A DNA stretch of 64,000 bases from JAOUEA01 sp963734685. GTDB taxonomy: Bacteria > Actinomycetota > UBA4738 > HRBIN12. Position 1 is the stretch's first letter. Each line of letters opens with the position of its first letter. A program made the position numbers and the translations under genes. The notes below the pieces were generated by a model. It saw only the letters and a program-made list of their open reading frames with translations. It was not told where the DNA came from and made no database searches. Location: contig CAVTIC010000001.1 of assembly GCA_963734685.1 (NCBI GenBank), positions 310,001 to 374,000 of the forward strand, in the 5' to 3' direction. This document shows positions 1 through 8,311 of the stretch, one piece after another.

Positions 1-392
1 TACAGGGCCCACAGCACGAACGCACCGATACCGAGCGTCACCATGCCGGACTCGATGAACGGTCCGTCATGGTGCCACAGCGTGTAGGAGAACGCGATGG
101 TCATGCGGAACCCCTCCACGATCGCCACGAAGAGCCGGTACCCGCGGCTGCCTCGCATGATCCCCGATGCCACGAGGAACAAGACGACGGCGACGATCGC
201 TTCGATCACGCCGAGGGCGAGCACCCCGTCGTCGGAGAGCTCGACGCCGCCCTGCGCGGAAATCGCGTCAATCAACCGGGTCTTGAATGCGAACGCCATG
301 ACCGCGGAGACCGCGGCGAGCGCGGCCTGGATGTACAGGATGACGCCGATGAACGTCACCACTCCGGGCCGCTTGATGCGCATCGTGCTCAT
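1..392 (-). CDS. Partial multi-spanning membrane protein
   Basis: The C-terminus runs off the left edge of the window, so only about the first 130 residues are present. The ATG at 392 follows a GGGGGA stretch that can serve as a ribosome binding site. The sequence starts MSTMRIKRPG and then shows hydrophobic segments at about residues 11-37, 60-82 and near the truncated end. A weaker one lies between them. This suggests a small integral membrane protein of about four helices. I recognise no enzymatic motif. It resembles the short uncharacterised membrane proteins common in actinobacteria. The reading frame is open to base 1 and the codon use is like that of its neighbours. Confidence 0.7.
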   Translation of the reverse strand, partial: MSTMRIKRPGVVTFIGVILYIQAALAAVSAVMAFAFKTRLIDAISAQGGVELSDDGVLALGVIEAIVAVVLFLVASGIMRGSRGYRLFVAIVEGFRMTIAFSYTLWHHDGPFIESGMVTLGIGAFVLWAL

Positions 393-548
393 ACGGTCCC
401 CCCTCGTGGATCATCAAGGGCGACGATCCGCCGACGAACGCTATCCCCTCCCCTGCAGGGCACGCAAGTCGCCGCACGAGCCGGCGGGGCCGGCTCTCGC
501 CCGCCTGGGTCGATGCCTCAGACGAGCGAGCGCAAGTCGAGGAACGCG

Positions 549-580
549 AACGAGGCCGGCGCGTTCGCGCCGGCCTCGTT
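549..580 (-). terminator. Hairpin terminator after the cold-shock gene
   Basis: A perfect 14-bp inverted repeat (left arm 549-562, loop GTTC 563-566, right arm 567-580) lies just downstream of the minus-strand csp stop codon. It has no U tract, as is common for actinobacterial terminators. Confidence 0.7.
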
Positions 581-602
581 GCGTGTGAGACGCGAGAAAG
601 TC

Positions 603-806
603 TCAGACTGCTCTGACGTTCGCCGCCTGCGGGCCCTTCTGGCCCTGGGTGACGTCGTACTCGACCTTCTGGTTCTCGTCGAGGTTGCGGTACCCCTCGC
701 CAGAGATCGCGCTGAAGTGCACGAACACATCGGCGCTGCCGTCGTCAGGCGTGATGAAGCCGAAGCCCTTCTCGGAGCTGAACCACTTCACGGTTCCTGT
801 TGCCAC
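603..806 (-). CDS. Cold-shock protein (CspA family)
   Basis: This is a 67-residue single cold-shock domain, the normal length for the family. It binds single-stranded nucleic acid and acts as an RNA chaperone in the cytoplasm. RNP1-like KGFGFI and RNP2-like VFVHF are both present. The GTG start at 806 gives the typical N-terminus ATGTVKWF and is preceded by GGAGGGG at a suitable distance. The gene stands alone and is closed by a strong hairpin downstream. The upstream space (807-968) is long enough for the structured leader typical of csp genes, but I could not identify one with confidence. Confidence 0.95.
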   Translation of the reverse strand: MATGTVKWFSSEKGFGFITPDDGSADVFVHFSAISGEGYRNLDENQKVEYDVTQGQKGPQAANVRAV

Positions 807-968
807 GTGCGATCCCCTCCTTCCTTCCGCCGTGTCGGGCATCGTGCATATGCTGGCCCGTCGGCGCCGGCCGTGACAGCCGGGTGAGGGAACTGCTCGA
901 AGCTTGAAACCGCGATCGGTGCCCTCGGTCCACAACGCTATCAGGAACGGCCGACCGACGGCCAGACG

Positions 969-1916
969 TTGACCGAGCTCGAGTCCGCCGCGTACCGTCG
1001 ATCGGTGGAGCCTCGCGGCGACCCCCGGCTCGAGGCGGCGATCCGCGCCGTCGGTGCGTGGCGAGGCCGCGACATCGGCGTCACGCCAGTGTCGATCGGC
1101 GAGGAAGACCGTCACTTCCTGATCGAGGCAGACGACGAGCTCTTCGTGCTCAGGCTCGCGAACGCCTCGGCACCCGTCGCCCGGGCCGCCGTGTCGACCG
1201 AGATCGAGGTGGCGCGGGCCGCCGCGGCGGCCGGTGTCGCCCCGGGATTGCTCGAACACCTCCCGCAGTTCGGGTGTCTGATCACGCGGTTCGCGACGGG
1301 ACGGCGGCTCAGTTCCGGTGACGTGGGCGACGACCAGCTCACCTCGATCGTGGGCTCGGTCCGGGCGCTCCACGCCTGCCCCGCGCCCACCGCGAGGCGT
1401 TCGGTCTTCCGCGATGCCGAAGACCTGCGGCACGCGGCGATCTCGAGCGGGATGTCCATGCCCGACATCGAACCGGCTGCGACCCGAGCGATGCGACGGA
1501 TCGAGGCGGCGACCGCGCTCGAGGTCGCGCCGACGGTCACGTGCCACGGCGATCTCACTCGCGCCAGTCTGTGCTTCGACCGCGACCATGTGTGGATCGT
1601 GGATTTCAGGTGGGCGGGCGCAGGAGACGCCTTCGAAGACCTCGGGAGCCTCGCCGCCCACCTCGACCTCTCGGACGAGCACGCCGATCGCCTGCTGCGC
1701 CTGTACTTCGGATCGTCCGACGATGCGCGTCGAGCACAGCTCGACGTGATGCGGCTCGCAGCCGAGTACATGGCGGCCATGCGAGCCCTCTCGCGCACAG
1801 CTTCGGGCCCACCGGGGAGAGCGCAGGAGGCAGACCATCGACTCGCCCGCATGCTCGACGACACAGCAACCGATCGTTTCGACCGATCGGTGCGGGTGGT
1901 CGCCGCTCGTCGCTGA
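969..1916 (+). CDS. Aminoglycoside phosphotransferase/choline kinase-like protein
   Basis: The protein has 315 residues with the APH-type small-molecule kinase fold, which transfers phosphate from ATP to a hydroxyl on a sugar, amino alcohol or similar substrate. The Brenner-like catalytic motif is present as CHGDLTRAS. The usual downstream Asn of HGDxxxxN is a Ser here. The metal-binding segment is IVDFRWAGAG, followed by a DAFEDLG that matches the family's D-x3-DLG. A TTG start at 969 is the only start that gives a full N-terminal lobe. The Asn-to-Ser change may mean altered or lost activity. The substrate cannot be inferred, and there is no operon partner. Confidence 0.75.
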   Translation: MTELESAAYRRSVEPRGDPRLEAAIRAVGAWRGRDIGVTPVSIGEEDRHFLIEADDELFVLRLANASAPVARAAVSTEIEVARAAAAAGVAPGLLEHLPQFGCLITRFATGRRLSSGDVGDDQLTSIVGSVRALHACPAPTARRSVFRDAEDLRHAAISSGMSMPDIEPAATRAMRRIEAATALEVAPTVTCHGDLTRASLCFDRDHVWIVDFRWAGAGDAFEDLGSLAAHLDLSDEHADRLLRLYFGSSDDARRAQLDVMRLAAEYMAAMRALSRTASGPPGRAQEADHRLARMLDDTATDRFDRSVRVVAARR

Positions 1917-2004
1917 GATCGCCCGAGGAACGGCCTCTGGCCCGTATATCCCGCGCGAACGAAGGGGTCTAGGGTGGCCCTCGAGGGAAAGAAGGGAGGG
2001 CGCG

Positions 2005-2463
2005 ATGCGCAAGCTCGCGATCGTCGCCGCCACGGGCATGCTCGTGGTCGCGGCTGCAGCCTGGACCCTGCCGGCAGGTGCCGGCGGCGGACCCACCGTC
2101 ATCACAGTGGTGGAGCGAGCGACCACCGACGAGGTGATCGACGTCGGCGCGACGGGTGATTCGGCGGGCGATCTGCTCACGTTCGCGAACCAGCTGTTCG
2201 ACGAGACCAACACGTCGAAGGTCGGTCGCGACCAGGGCAGCTGCATCCGGATCAGCCCCGACCGTGGCATCTGGCAGTGCAGCTGGACGTCGTGGCTCGG
2301 CGGCGGATCGGTGACCGTCGAGGGACCGTTCTACGACACGCGGGAGAGCACGCTCGCGATCACGGGTGGCACGGGCACCTACCACGACGCCACAGGCACG
2401 ATGCGACTGGGATTCCGGACCGATCCGGCCGAATTCGACTTCACCTACCGGATCGACGCGTAG
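2005..2463 (+). CDS. Secreted allene oxide cyclase-like barrel protein
   Basis: This 152-residue protein starts with a clear Sec signal peptide: positive MRK, a hydrophobic core to about residue 22, and an ALPAGAG-like cleavage region near residues 23-28. The mature part contains GSCIRISPDRGIWQC and AITGGTGTYHDATGTM. These resemble the lipocalin-like beta barrel of the allene oxide cyclase/dirigent superfamily, which bacteria often encode as secreted proteins of unknown role. Two Cys flank the GSC...WQC loop and could form a disulfide. A GGGAGG ribosome binding site precedes the ATG. I infer the fold from sequence pattern only and would not assign cyclase activity. Confidence 0.75.
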   Translation: MRKLAIVAATGMLVVAAAAWTLPAGAGGGPTVITVVERATTDEVIDVGATGDSAGDLLTFANQLFDETNTSKVGRDQGSCIRISPDRGIWQCSWTSWLGGGSVTVEGPFYDTRESTLAITGGTGTYHDATGTMRLGFRTDPAEFDFTYRIDA

Positions 2464-2482
2464 TTGCCTCGGGAACCGTCGG

Positions 2483-2515
2483 CCGCGCGCCTCCCGGCTC
2501 GCAGGAGGCGCGCGG
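2483..2515. terminator. Bidirectional hairpin between convergent genes
   Basis: A perfect 12-bp GC-rich stem (2483-2494 with 2504-2515, loop 2495-2503) lies between the stop of the secreted protein and the stop of the convergent minus-strand gene. It could end transcription from both sides. Confidence 0.75.
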
Positions 2516-2533
2516 CTCCGCGAGAGCTCACCC

Positions 2534-3082
2534 TCACGCGTCGGCCTCCAGCGAGAACCAGGCCACCCGCCGGAGCTTGCCACCCCGCCACTGCAGCGCT
2601 TGCCCCAGGTACAGCCCGAGTTCGATCTGCACCAGCTCGTCGAGCACGCGGCGGACCGGGAACGGCGGGTTCTCGGCGACCGCACGGTAGTCGAGCTGTA
2701 GGACCGACGTGCCGGGATGGGTGACGCTCGGGCTGACTCGGGTGACGAACCGGAAAGCCGAGGTGCCCTCCTCCACGTCGGTGAGCCCTCGGTACCTGGG
2801 GAAGACCGCCCGGATCACGCGCCTGCCGCCCGGCGTGAACAGGTTGATGCCCTCGGCGGCGTGGGGCGAGAACGTCTTCCCCCTCCACGGCATCCATAGG
2901 CGGGCCATCGCCTCGGAAGCGACGTCGAGCCCGTAGCCCCATGTGGTCGCGAGCAACCGCCCGCGCCGGTGCCCGACCAGACCCTCCGCTGCTTTGCCAC
3001 CGGCGAAGCAGGACTCCAGCTCGGTCAGGCCGAGCGGCCGGTCCAGGCGGAGCATCGCCAGGGCGTGCCAGTAGTCATCCAT
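2534..3082 (-). CDS. Conserved hypothetical protein coupled to thrC
   Basis: This is a 182-residue soluble protein that I do not recognise. It has no signal peptide or membrane segment, and it contains the aromatic, basic stretches WGYGLDVAS and WMPWRGKTF followed by a beta-rich C-terminal half. The ATG at 3082 overlaps the end of threonine synthase (stop 3077-3075) by 8 bases. Translation is therefore probably coupled and the two genes share a transcript. The overlap suggests a co-regulated role, but nothing in the sequence ties it to threonine synthesis. The gene ends at the shared hairpin at 2483-2515. Confidence 0.7.
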   Translation of the reverse strand: MDDYWHALAMLRLDRPLGLTELESCFAGGKAAEGLVGHRRGRLLATTWGYGLDVASEAMARLWMPWRGKTFSPHAAEGINLFTPGGRRVIRAVFPRYRGLTDVEEGTSAFRFVTRVSPSVTHPGTSVLQLDYRAVAENPPFPVRRVLDELVQIELGLYLGQALQWRGGKLRRVAWFSLEADA

Positions 3083-4331
3083 CGATCGGCCCGATCGCTG
3101 CCAAGAACTCGTCGAGATCCGGGGCGACATTGTACGAGGGCTCGAGGTAGCCCTCCAGTGCCTCGACCGTCTTGTATCCATTGCCCGTCACGTAGGCCAC
3201 GACCTCCTCCCCCCGCTTCACGATGCCTCGGTCGACCATGCGCTTGAGGTTCGCGATCGTCACGCCGCCGGCGGTCTCGGTGAAGACTCCCTCGGCCGAG
3301 GCGAGCAGCGTGATGCCCTCGCGGATCTCCTGTTCCGTGCACCACTCGATGTGGCCCCCGGTCTCCCGGGCGACCTTCAACGCGAAGTAGCCGTCTGCAG
3401 GCGCGCCGATCGCGAGCGACCGCGCGATCGTGTCGGGCTTCACCGGCGTGACCTCGTCGGCTCCGTCGAGGAACGCCTGCGCGACAGGACGGCACCCCTC
3501 GGGCTGCGCGCCGCTCACCCGATAGGGCCTCTCCTCGACCGCACCGACCGCGATGAGCTCCCCGAACGCCCTGTGGATCTTCGTGAGCAGCGCTCCCGAG
3601 GCGATCGGTACGACCACGTGGTCGGGCAGGCGCCATCCGAGCTGTTCGGCGGTCTCGAAGCCGAGCGACTTCGAGCCTTCCGCGTAGTACGGACGCATGT
3701 TCACGTTCACGAACGCCCACGGCAGGGCGTCGGCGACCTCGCTGCAGAGACGGTTCACCTCGTCGTAGTTGCCCTTCACCGCCACGACCTTCGCGCCGTA
3801 GGACTCGGTCGCGAGGATCTTCGCCCGCTCGAGGTCCTCCGGCACGAACACGTAGCAGTCGATGCCGGCCTTCGCGGCGTGCGCTGCGGTCGCGTTGGCG
3901 AGGTTCCCGGTGGAAGCGCACGAGATCGCCTCGTAGCCGAAGGCTCGCGCCATCGTCGCCGCGACGCTCACGACGCGGTCCTTGAAGGAGTTCGATGGGT
4001 TCACCGAGTCGTCCTTCACCCAGATCACGCCGTCGTGGCCGATCGCGGTCGCGAGGTTGTCGGCGCGGCGCAGCGGGGTGAAGCCCGCCCCGAGGTCGAC
4101 CCGTTCGATGCCGGGACCGCCGGGCAACAGCGACTCGTAACGCCAGAGGGTCTGCGGGCCCGCTTCCGCCTGCTTACGGAAGTCGACCCCGTCGACCGAT
4201 TGCAGGTCGTAGGCGGGCTCGAGCGGGCCGAAGCACTCCTCGCAGATCGTGAGCGGCTCGACCGGGTACTGCTGTCCGCAGATGCGGCACTGGAGGGCGG
4301 CGGGCGAGGTGATCGTGGGGCGGGAGGTCAT
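3075..4331 (-). CDS. thrC: Threonine synthase
   Basis: The protein is a 418-residue PLP-dependent enzyme that converts O-phosphohomoserine to threonine in the cytoplasm. The PLP lysine lies in NPSNSFKDR (Lys117). The N-terminus carries two CxxC pairs (Cys15/18 and Cys30/33), the zinc-ribbon-like extension seen in the longer actinobacterial and archaeal threonine synthases. The phosphate-cup and glycine-rich segments appear as CASTGNLANA and YVTGNGYK. The start at ATG 4331 gives the complete ribbon. A hypothetical gene overlaps its 3' end. No other threonine gene is nearby. Confidence 0.93.
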   Translation of the reverse strand: MTSRPTITSPAALQCRICGQQYPVEPLTICEECFGPLEPAYDLQSVDGVDFRKQAEAGPQTLWRYESLLPGGPGIERVDLGAGFTPLRRADNLATAIGHDGVIWVKDDSVNPSNSFKDRVVSVAATMARAFGYEAISCASTGNLANATAAHAAKAGIDCYVFVPEDLERAKILATESYGAKVVAVKGNYDEVNRLCSEVADALPWAFVNVNMRPYYAEGSKSLGFETAEQLGWRLPDHVVVPIASGALLTKIHRAFGELIAVGAVEERPYRVSGAQPEGCRPVAQAFLDGADEVTPVKPDTIARSLAIGAPADGYFALKVARETGGHIEWCTEQEIREGITLLASAEGVFTETAGGVTIANLKRMVDRGIVKRGEEVVAYVTGNGYKTVEALEGYLEPSYNVAPDLDEFLAAIGPIDG

Positions 4332-4480
4332 GGCTCAGCTCACCTGCGTCGTCGAGCCCAACGGTGGAAAGGTGAGCGGAGCCATGAGGTCGGCAGTCTA
4401 CACACGCCTCCTGAGCGCACGGACACGGCAGGCCCGGCAGACCGGCCGGCGTTCCCGGTCGACGTCATCCCGCTCGCCGC

Positions 4481-5056
4481 TTGTCCACGGTCGCGCTGTC
4501 GGGCGAGACTGTGCCGATGCTCGCGATCGCTCCGGCGGGACGGATCGCTGCTCTCGTCACGGCTTCCTGCTGCGCGGCGCTGGGCGTCGGAATTGCCGCA
4601 CTGATGGCCGACGCAACCGCGTGCGATCGCCTGTCGTGCCAACAGGAAGCAGCCGCCGCGTGGCTCTCGATCATGCTCGCGCTGGGCATCGTCGCGCTCG
4701 GGGTCGCGATCGCCCTGAGTGCCGGCAGACGTCCGATCGAGGAGGACGGCGCCACCGGCTGGTTCTGGGGACTGGGAACCCTCTTCCTCGCGTCGGCGAT
4801 CGGGGCGGCGATACTCGTGCCCGCCGCCACGTGCCCGCACGGAGGCAGCCCCGACCCGACGCTCGGGATGTGCCTCCTCGGCCACGATCGGTTACCGATG
4901 ACGAGCTGGGTATGGCTCGAGCGGCTCATCGTCGTCGTGGGCATCGCAGGGGCGCTGCTCCTCGGTGCGTACCGCCGGCACGTCTGGGTGAACGCCGCGA
5001 TCTGCGTGACGGCCCTCACGGGCACGATGACGTGGATGCTGGGTGGGAACGCGTAG
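4481..5056 (+). CDS. Hypothetical five-helix membrane protein
   Basis: This is a 191-residue hydrophobic protein with about five membrane spans (near residues 24-43, 61-80, 92-114, 147-166 and 170-188). Four Cys sit in the loops (TACDRLSCQ between helices 1 and 2, TCPHGG and GMCLLG between helices 3 and 4), which may form disulfides on the outer face. I do not recognise a family. The start is uncertain. TTG 4481 is the most upstream in frame, while ATG 4517 would remove about 12 residues and still keep every helix. No operon partner is visible. Confidence 0.55.
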   Translation: MSTVALSGETVPMLAIAPAGRIAALVTASCCAALGVGIAALMADATACDRLSCQQEAAAAWLSIMLALGIVALGVAIALSAGRRPIEEDGATGWFWGLGTLFLASAIGAAILVPAATCPHGGSPDPTLGMCLLGHDRLPMTSWVWLERLIVVVGIAGALLLGAYRRHVWVNAAICVTALTGTMTWMLGGNA

Positions 5057-5095
5057 GCCTGGTCCCGCTCGATCAGCGACGCGCTCGACGTGCGC

Positions 5096-6784
5096 TCACC
5101 ACGTCACCGCGCCGTGATCAGCCGAGCCCACGGTTCGCGCGTACTTCGCGAGCGCGCCCTGCGTGTAGCGGTACTCGGGCTGCGTCCACTCGGCGCGACG
5201 TCGCTCGAGCTCCGCGTCGTCGACCAGCAGCTCGATCGTGCGGGCGTCGGCATCGATACGGATGCCGTCTCCCTCGTGCACGAGCGCGATCGGCCCGCCG
5301 ACGAACGCTTCGGGCGCGATGTGACCGACGCTGAACCCCTTCGTCGCACCGCTGAAACGGCCGTCGGTGATCAGTGCGACCTCCTTGCCGAGGCCGGCAC
5401 CCGCGACCGCCGCGGTCACCGCGAGCATCTCCGGCATGCCGGGTGAGCCCTTCGGCCCCTCGTAGCGGATCACGATCACGTCGCCGGGCACGATCCCGCC
5501 TCCGGTCAGCTCGTCGAACGCAGCCTGCTCGGAGTCGAACACCTTCGCGGCGCCCTCGAACACCAGACCCTCGGCGCCGGCGGCCTTCACGACCGCGCCG
5601 TCGGGGGCGAGGTTCCCGCGGAGGATCGCGAGGCCCCCCCACGGGTGGATCGGATCGCTCGGCGCATGCACGACCTCGCCGTCGGGCGCCGCGACGTCCA
5701 TCGCCGCGAGGTTCTCGGCGATCGTGTTCCCGGTGACGGTCATGCAGTCGCCGTGCAGCAGGCCGGCGTCGAGCAGCTCTTTCATCACGACCTGCACGCC
5801 GCCGACACGGTCGAGGTCACTCATCACGAATCGTCCAGCAGGGCGTACGTCGACGAGGTGGGGCACGGTCCGCGAGATGCGGTCGAAGTCGTCGAGCTGC
5901 AGGTCGACGTGGGCCTCGCGCGCGATCGCGAGCAGGTGCAGCACGGCGTTCGTCGAGCCCGCGAGCGCCATCACGACGGCGATCGCGTTCTCGAAGGCGT
6001 CCTTGGTCATGACGTCGCGCGGAAGAGGCCCGCCCTCGGCAACCAGCCGCGCGGCCTGGATGCCTGATTCGCGCGCGGCCACCTCGCGCCGGTAGTCGAC
6101 CGCGGGTGGCGACGCGGCACCCGGCAGCGACATGCCGATCGCCTCGCCCACGGCCGCCATCGTGTTCGCGGTGTACATACCGGCGCACGATCCGGTGCCC
6201 GGGCAGGCCGCGCGCTCGATGCCGCGGAGCTCCGCATCGTCGATCGAGCCCTTGGCATGGGCTCCCACAGCCTCGAACACGTCCTGGATCGTGACGGCGC
6301 GGCCCCGATAAGTGCCGGGGAGGATCGTGCCGCCGTAGAGGTACACGCTCGGGAGGTTCAGACGGGCCATCGCCATCAGCATGCCCGGCTCGCTCTTGTC
6401 ACATCCGGCGATGCCGACGAGGGCGTCCAGGCGCTCGGCGTGCATCACGAGCTCGACCGAGTCGGCGATCAGGTCGCGGCTCATCAGCGAGGCCTTCATG
6501 CCCTCATGGCCCATCGCGATGCCGTCGCTCACGGCGATCGTCGTGAACTCGACCGGCACGGCGTCGCCCTGACGGACCCCTTCCTTCGAGAGGGCGGCGA
6601 GCTTGTCGAGGTGATAGTTGCAGGGCGTGACCTCGTTCCAGCTCGAAGCCACCGCGACCTGGGCCTTGGCGAAGTCCGCTTCGCTGAACCCGACGGCGCG
6701 CAGCATCGCGCGAGCGGGGGCACGTTGCGGGCCTTCCGTGACCTCCCAGCTCCGTGGCCACCTGCGTGGGCGCTCACCGACCAT
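5096..6784 (-). CDS. ilvD: Dihydroxy-acid dehydratase
   Basis: A 562-residue member of the IlvD/Edd family, it dehydrates 2,3-dihydroxy-isovalerate and 2,3-dihydroxy-3-methylvalerate to 2-keto acids for valine, isoleucine and pantothenate synthesis. The iron-sulfur cluster cysteines are in ITPCN-type TPCNYH (Cys55), AGCDKSEPG (Cys128) and CPGTGSCAGMYTANTM (Cys200). The length matches the family. ATG 6784 follows AGGAGG by about six bases, which fixes the start. No ilvB/C/E genes are adjacent. The sugar-acid dehydratase Edd is the alternative, but the TANTM and CNYH contexts fit IlvD better. Confidence 0.92.
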   Translation of the reverse strand: MVGERPRRWPRSWEVTEGPQRAPARAMLRAVGFSEADFAKAQVAVASSWNEVTPCNYHLDKLAALSKEGVRQGDAVPVEFTTIAVSDGIAMGHEGMKASLMSRDLIADSVELVMHAERLDALVGIAGCDKSEPGMLMAMARLNLPSVYLYGGTILPGTYRGRAVTIQDVFEAVGAHAKGSIDDAELRGIERAACPGTGSCAGMYTANTMAAVGEAIGMSLPGAASPPAVDYRREVAARESGIQAARLVAEGGPLPRDVMTKDAFENAIAVVMALAGSTNAVLHLLAIAREAHVDLQLDDFDRISRTVPHLVDVRPAGRFVMSDLDRVGGVQVVMKELLDAGLLHGDCMTVTGNTIAENLAAMDVAAPDGEVVHAPSDPIHPWGGLAILRGNLAPDGAVVKAAGAEGLVFEGAAKVFDSEQAAFDELTGGGIVPGDVIVIRYEGPKGSPGMPEMLAVTAAVAGAGLGKEVALITDGRFSGATKGFSVGHIAPEAFVGGPIALVHEGDGIRIDADARTIELLVDDAELERRRAEWTQPEYRYTQGALAKYARTVGSADHGAVTW

Positions 6785-6889
6785 TGGGACTGCCTCCTGG
6801 GGAAGGATGATGAAGACCTCACCGTAGCAACCAGCGGCGGCGCCGACGACGGGACGGCATCGGTCGGCCCGGCCGATAGCATCCTCATC

Positions 6890-8311
6890 GTGGACCCGGT
6901 GCCCGATCTCGGCCGCAGTTGGTGGCTCCGTGAGGCCATGGCCCGACCGGAGTTCGCCGGCGACCCGGCCCCGGCGCTGCGCGGCGACACCACCGCCGAC
7001 GTGGTGATCCTCGGAGGCGGCTACACCGGCATGTGGACGGCGTGGTTCCTGACCGAGCGAGCACCGGGTATCGACGTGGTGCTGCTCGAGCAAGACATCT
7101 GTGGAGGCGGACCGAGCGGACGCAACGGTGGCTTCTGCCACGGATGGTGGGGCCACGTCGGGGACCTCGTGGGCACGTTCGGCGACGACGGCGCCTTGTC
7201 GTTGCTCGAGGCGGTCGCGCCCTCCCCGGCCGAGATCGGGGCGTGGTGCGAGGACAACGACGTCGACGGGTGGTTCCGGATCGGCGGCGACCTCGCCGTC
7301 GCGACGAACCCACACCACGACGGTCGCTGGGACTCGACCGCGCGCGCGGCCGAACGACTGGGCGTGGGCGAGCACTATCGGGTGCTCAGCGCGGAGGAGG
7401 TGCGAACGAGGTGCGCCTCGCCTACCTTCCGCGGCGGCCTGCTGGTCTCCGACGGAGCAACCGTGCAGCCCGCGCGCCTCGCCAGAGGCCTGCGGCGGGT
7501 CCTGATGCAACGTGGCCTCCGCATCTTCGAACGCACGCCGGTCTCGAGGTTCGGATCGGGCAGTCCGACGATCGCCGAGACGCCGAGCGGCACCGTGCGG
7601 GCCGGCCACGCGGTGATCGCGCTCGGTGCGTGGGCGACGACGTGGAAGCGATTCCGCCCGCTGCTCACGATCCGCGGGTCGTTCATGGTGATCACGGAGC
7701 CGGCCCCCGATCGCCTCGCCGCCCTCGGCTGGACCGGGGGCGAGGCGGTTCGGGACCTGCGCTCGTCGATCCATTACCTGCGTACGACCCCCGACGGCAG
7801 GATCGCGTTCGGGCTCGGCGGGCTGCAGCGTGGGCTCGCGAGACGCGTGGTGCCCTCGATGGCATTCGACGGGTCGTTCGTTCGCAAGACCGCCGAAGAT
7901 CTCGTGCAGATGTTCCCGACATTCGCCGACGTGCCACTGGAGGCGGGATGGGGAGGGCCGATCAACGTCTCCGGACTGACGATGCCATTCTTCGGCACGA
8001 GCGGCGGGCATGAGAACGTCCATCACGGTCTCGGGTACACCGGCAACGGGGTCGGCCCGTCGCACCTCGGGGGCAAGATCCTGGCGGGCCTCGCCCTCGG
8101 CGCCGACGACGCCCTCACCCGGTTGCCGGTGGTCACGCACGAGCCCAAGCGGTTCCCACCAGAGCCGGTCCGGTCCCCGGGGATGCTCGTCTCGAACGCC
8201 GCGATCTGGCGCACGGACGACCTCGAGGACGCGGACCGGGACGCCGACCCGGTGACGCGCTTCGTCGCCACCATGCCCAGACGCCTTGGCTATACCCTTG
8301 GACCCCGATGA
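6890..8311 (+). CDS. FAD-dependent amine/amino-acid oxidase, copy 1
   Basis: This roughly 473-residue DAO-fold flavoprotein resembles the glycine/sarcosine oxidase and gamma-glutamylputrescine oxidase group, which oxidises C-N bonds of amines or amino acids. The FAD dinucleotide-binding motif is GGGYTGMW near residue 43. It is followed by VVLLEQD and the substrate/FAD segment GPSGRNGGF. The C-terminal flavin contact region contains GYTGNGVGPSHLGGK. The start is chosen as GTG 6890, by alignment with the neighbouring paralogue, which shares GRSWWLREA at the N-terminus. The stop overlaps the ATG of the second copy (ATGA at 8308-8311), so the two are co-translated. The substrate is unknown. Confidence 0.87.
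   Translation: MDPVPDLGRSWWLREAMARPEFAGDPAPALRGDTTADVVILGGGYTGMWTAWFLTERAPGIDVVLLEQDICGGGPSGRNGGFCHGWWGHVGDLVGTFGDDGALSLLEAVAPSPAEIGAWCEDNDVDGWFRIGGDLAVATNPHHDGRWDSTARAAERLGVGEHYRVLSAEEVRTRCASPTFRGGLLVSDGATVQPARLARGLRRVLMQRGLRIFERTPVSRFGSGSPTIAETPSGTVRAGHAVIALGAWATTWKRFRPLLTIRGSFMVITEPAPDRLAALGWTGGEAVRDLRSSIHYLRTTPDGRIAFGLGGLQRGLARRVVPSMAFDGSFVRKTAEDLVQMFPTFADVPLEAGWGGPINVSGLTMPFFGTSGGHENVHHGLGYTGNGVGPSHLGGKILAGLALGADDALTRLPVVTHEPKRFPPEPVRSPGMLVSNAAIWRTDDLEDADRDADPVTRFVATMPRRLGYTLGPR

Noticed and set aside
6785..6889. T-box or other leader upstream of ilvD
   Set aside because: The 105-bp gap shows no conserved T-box sequence or clear terminator/antiterminator pair.
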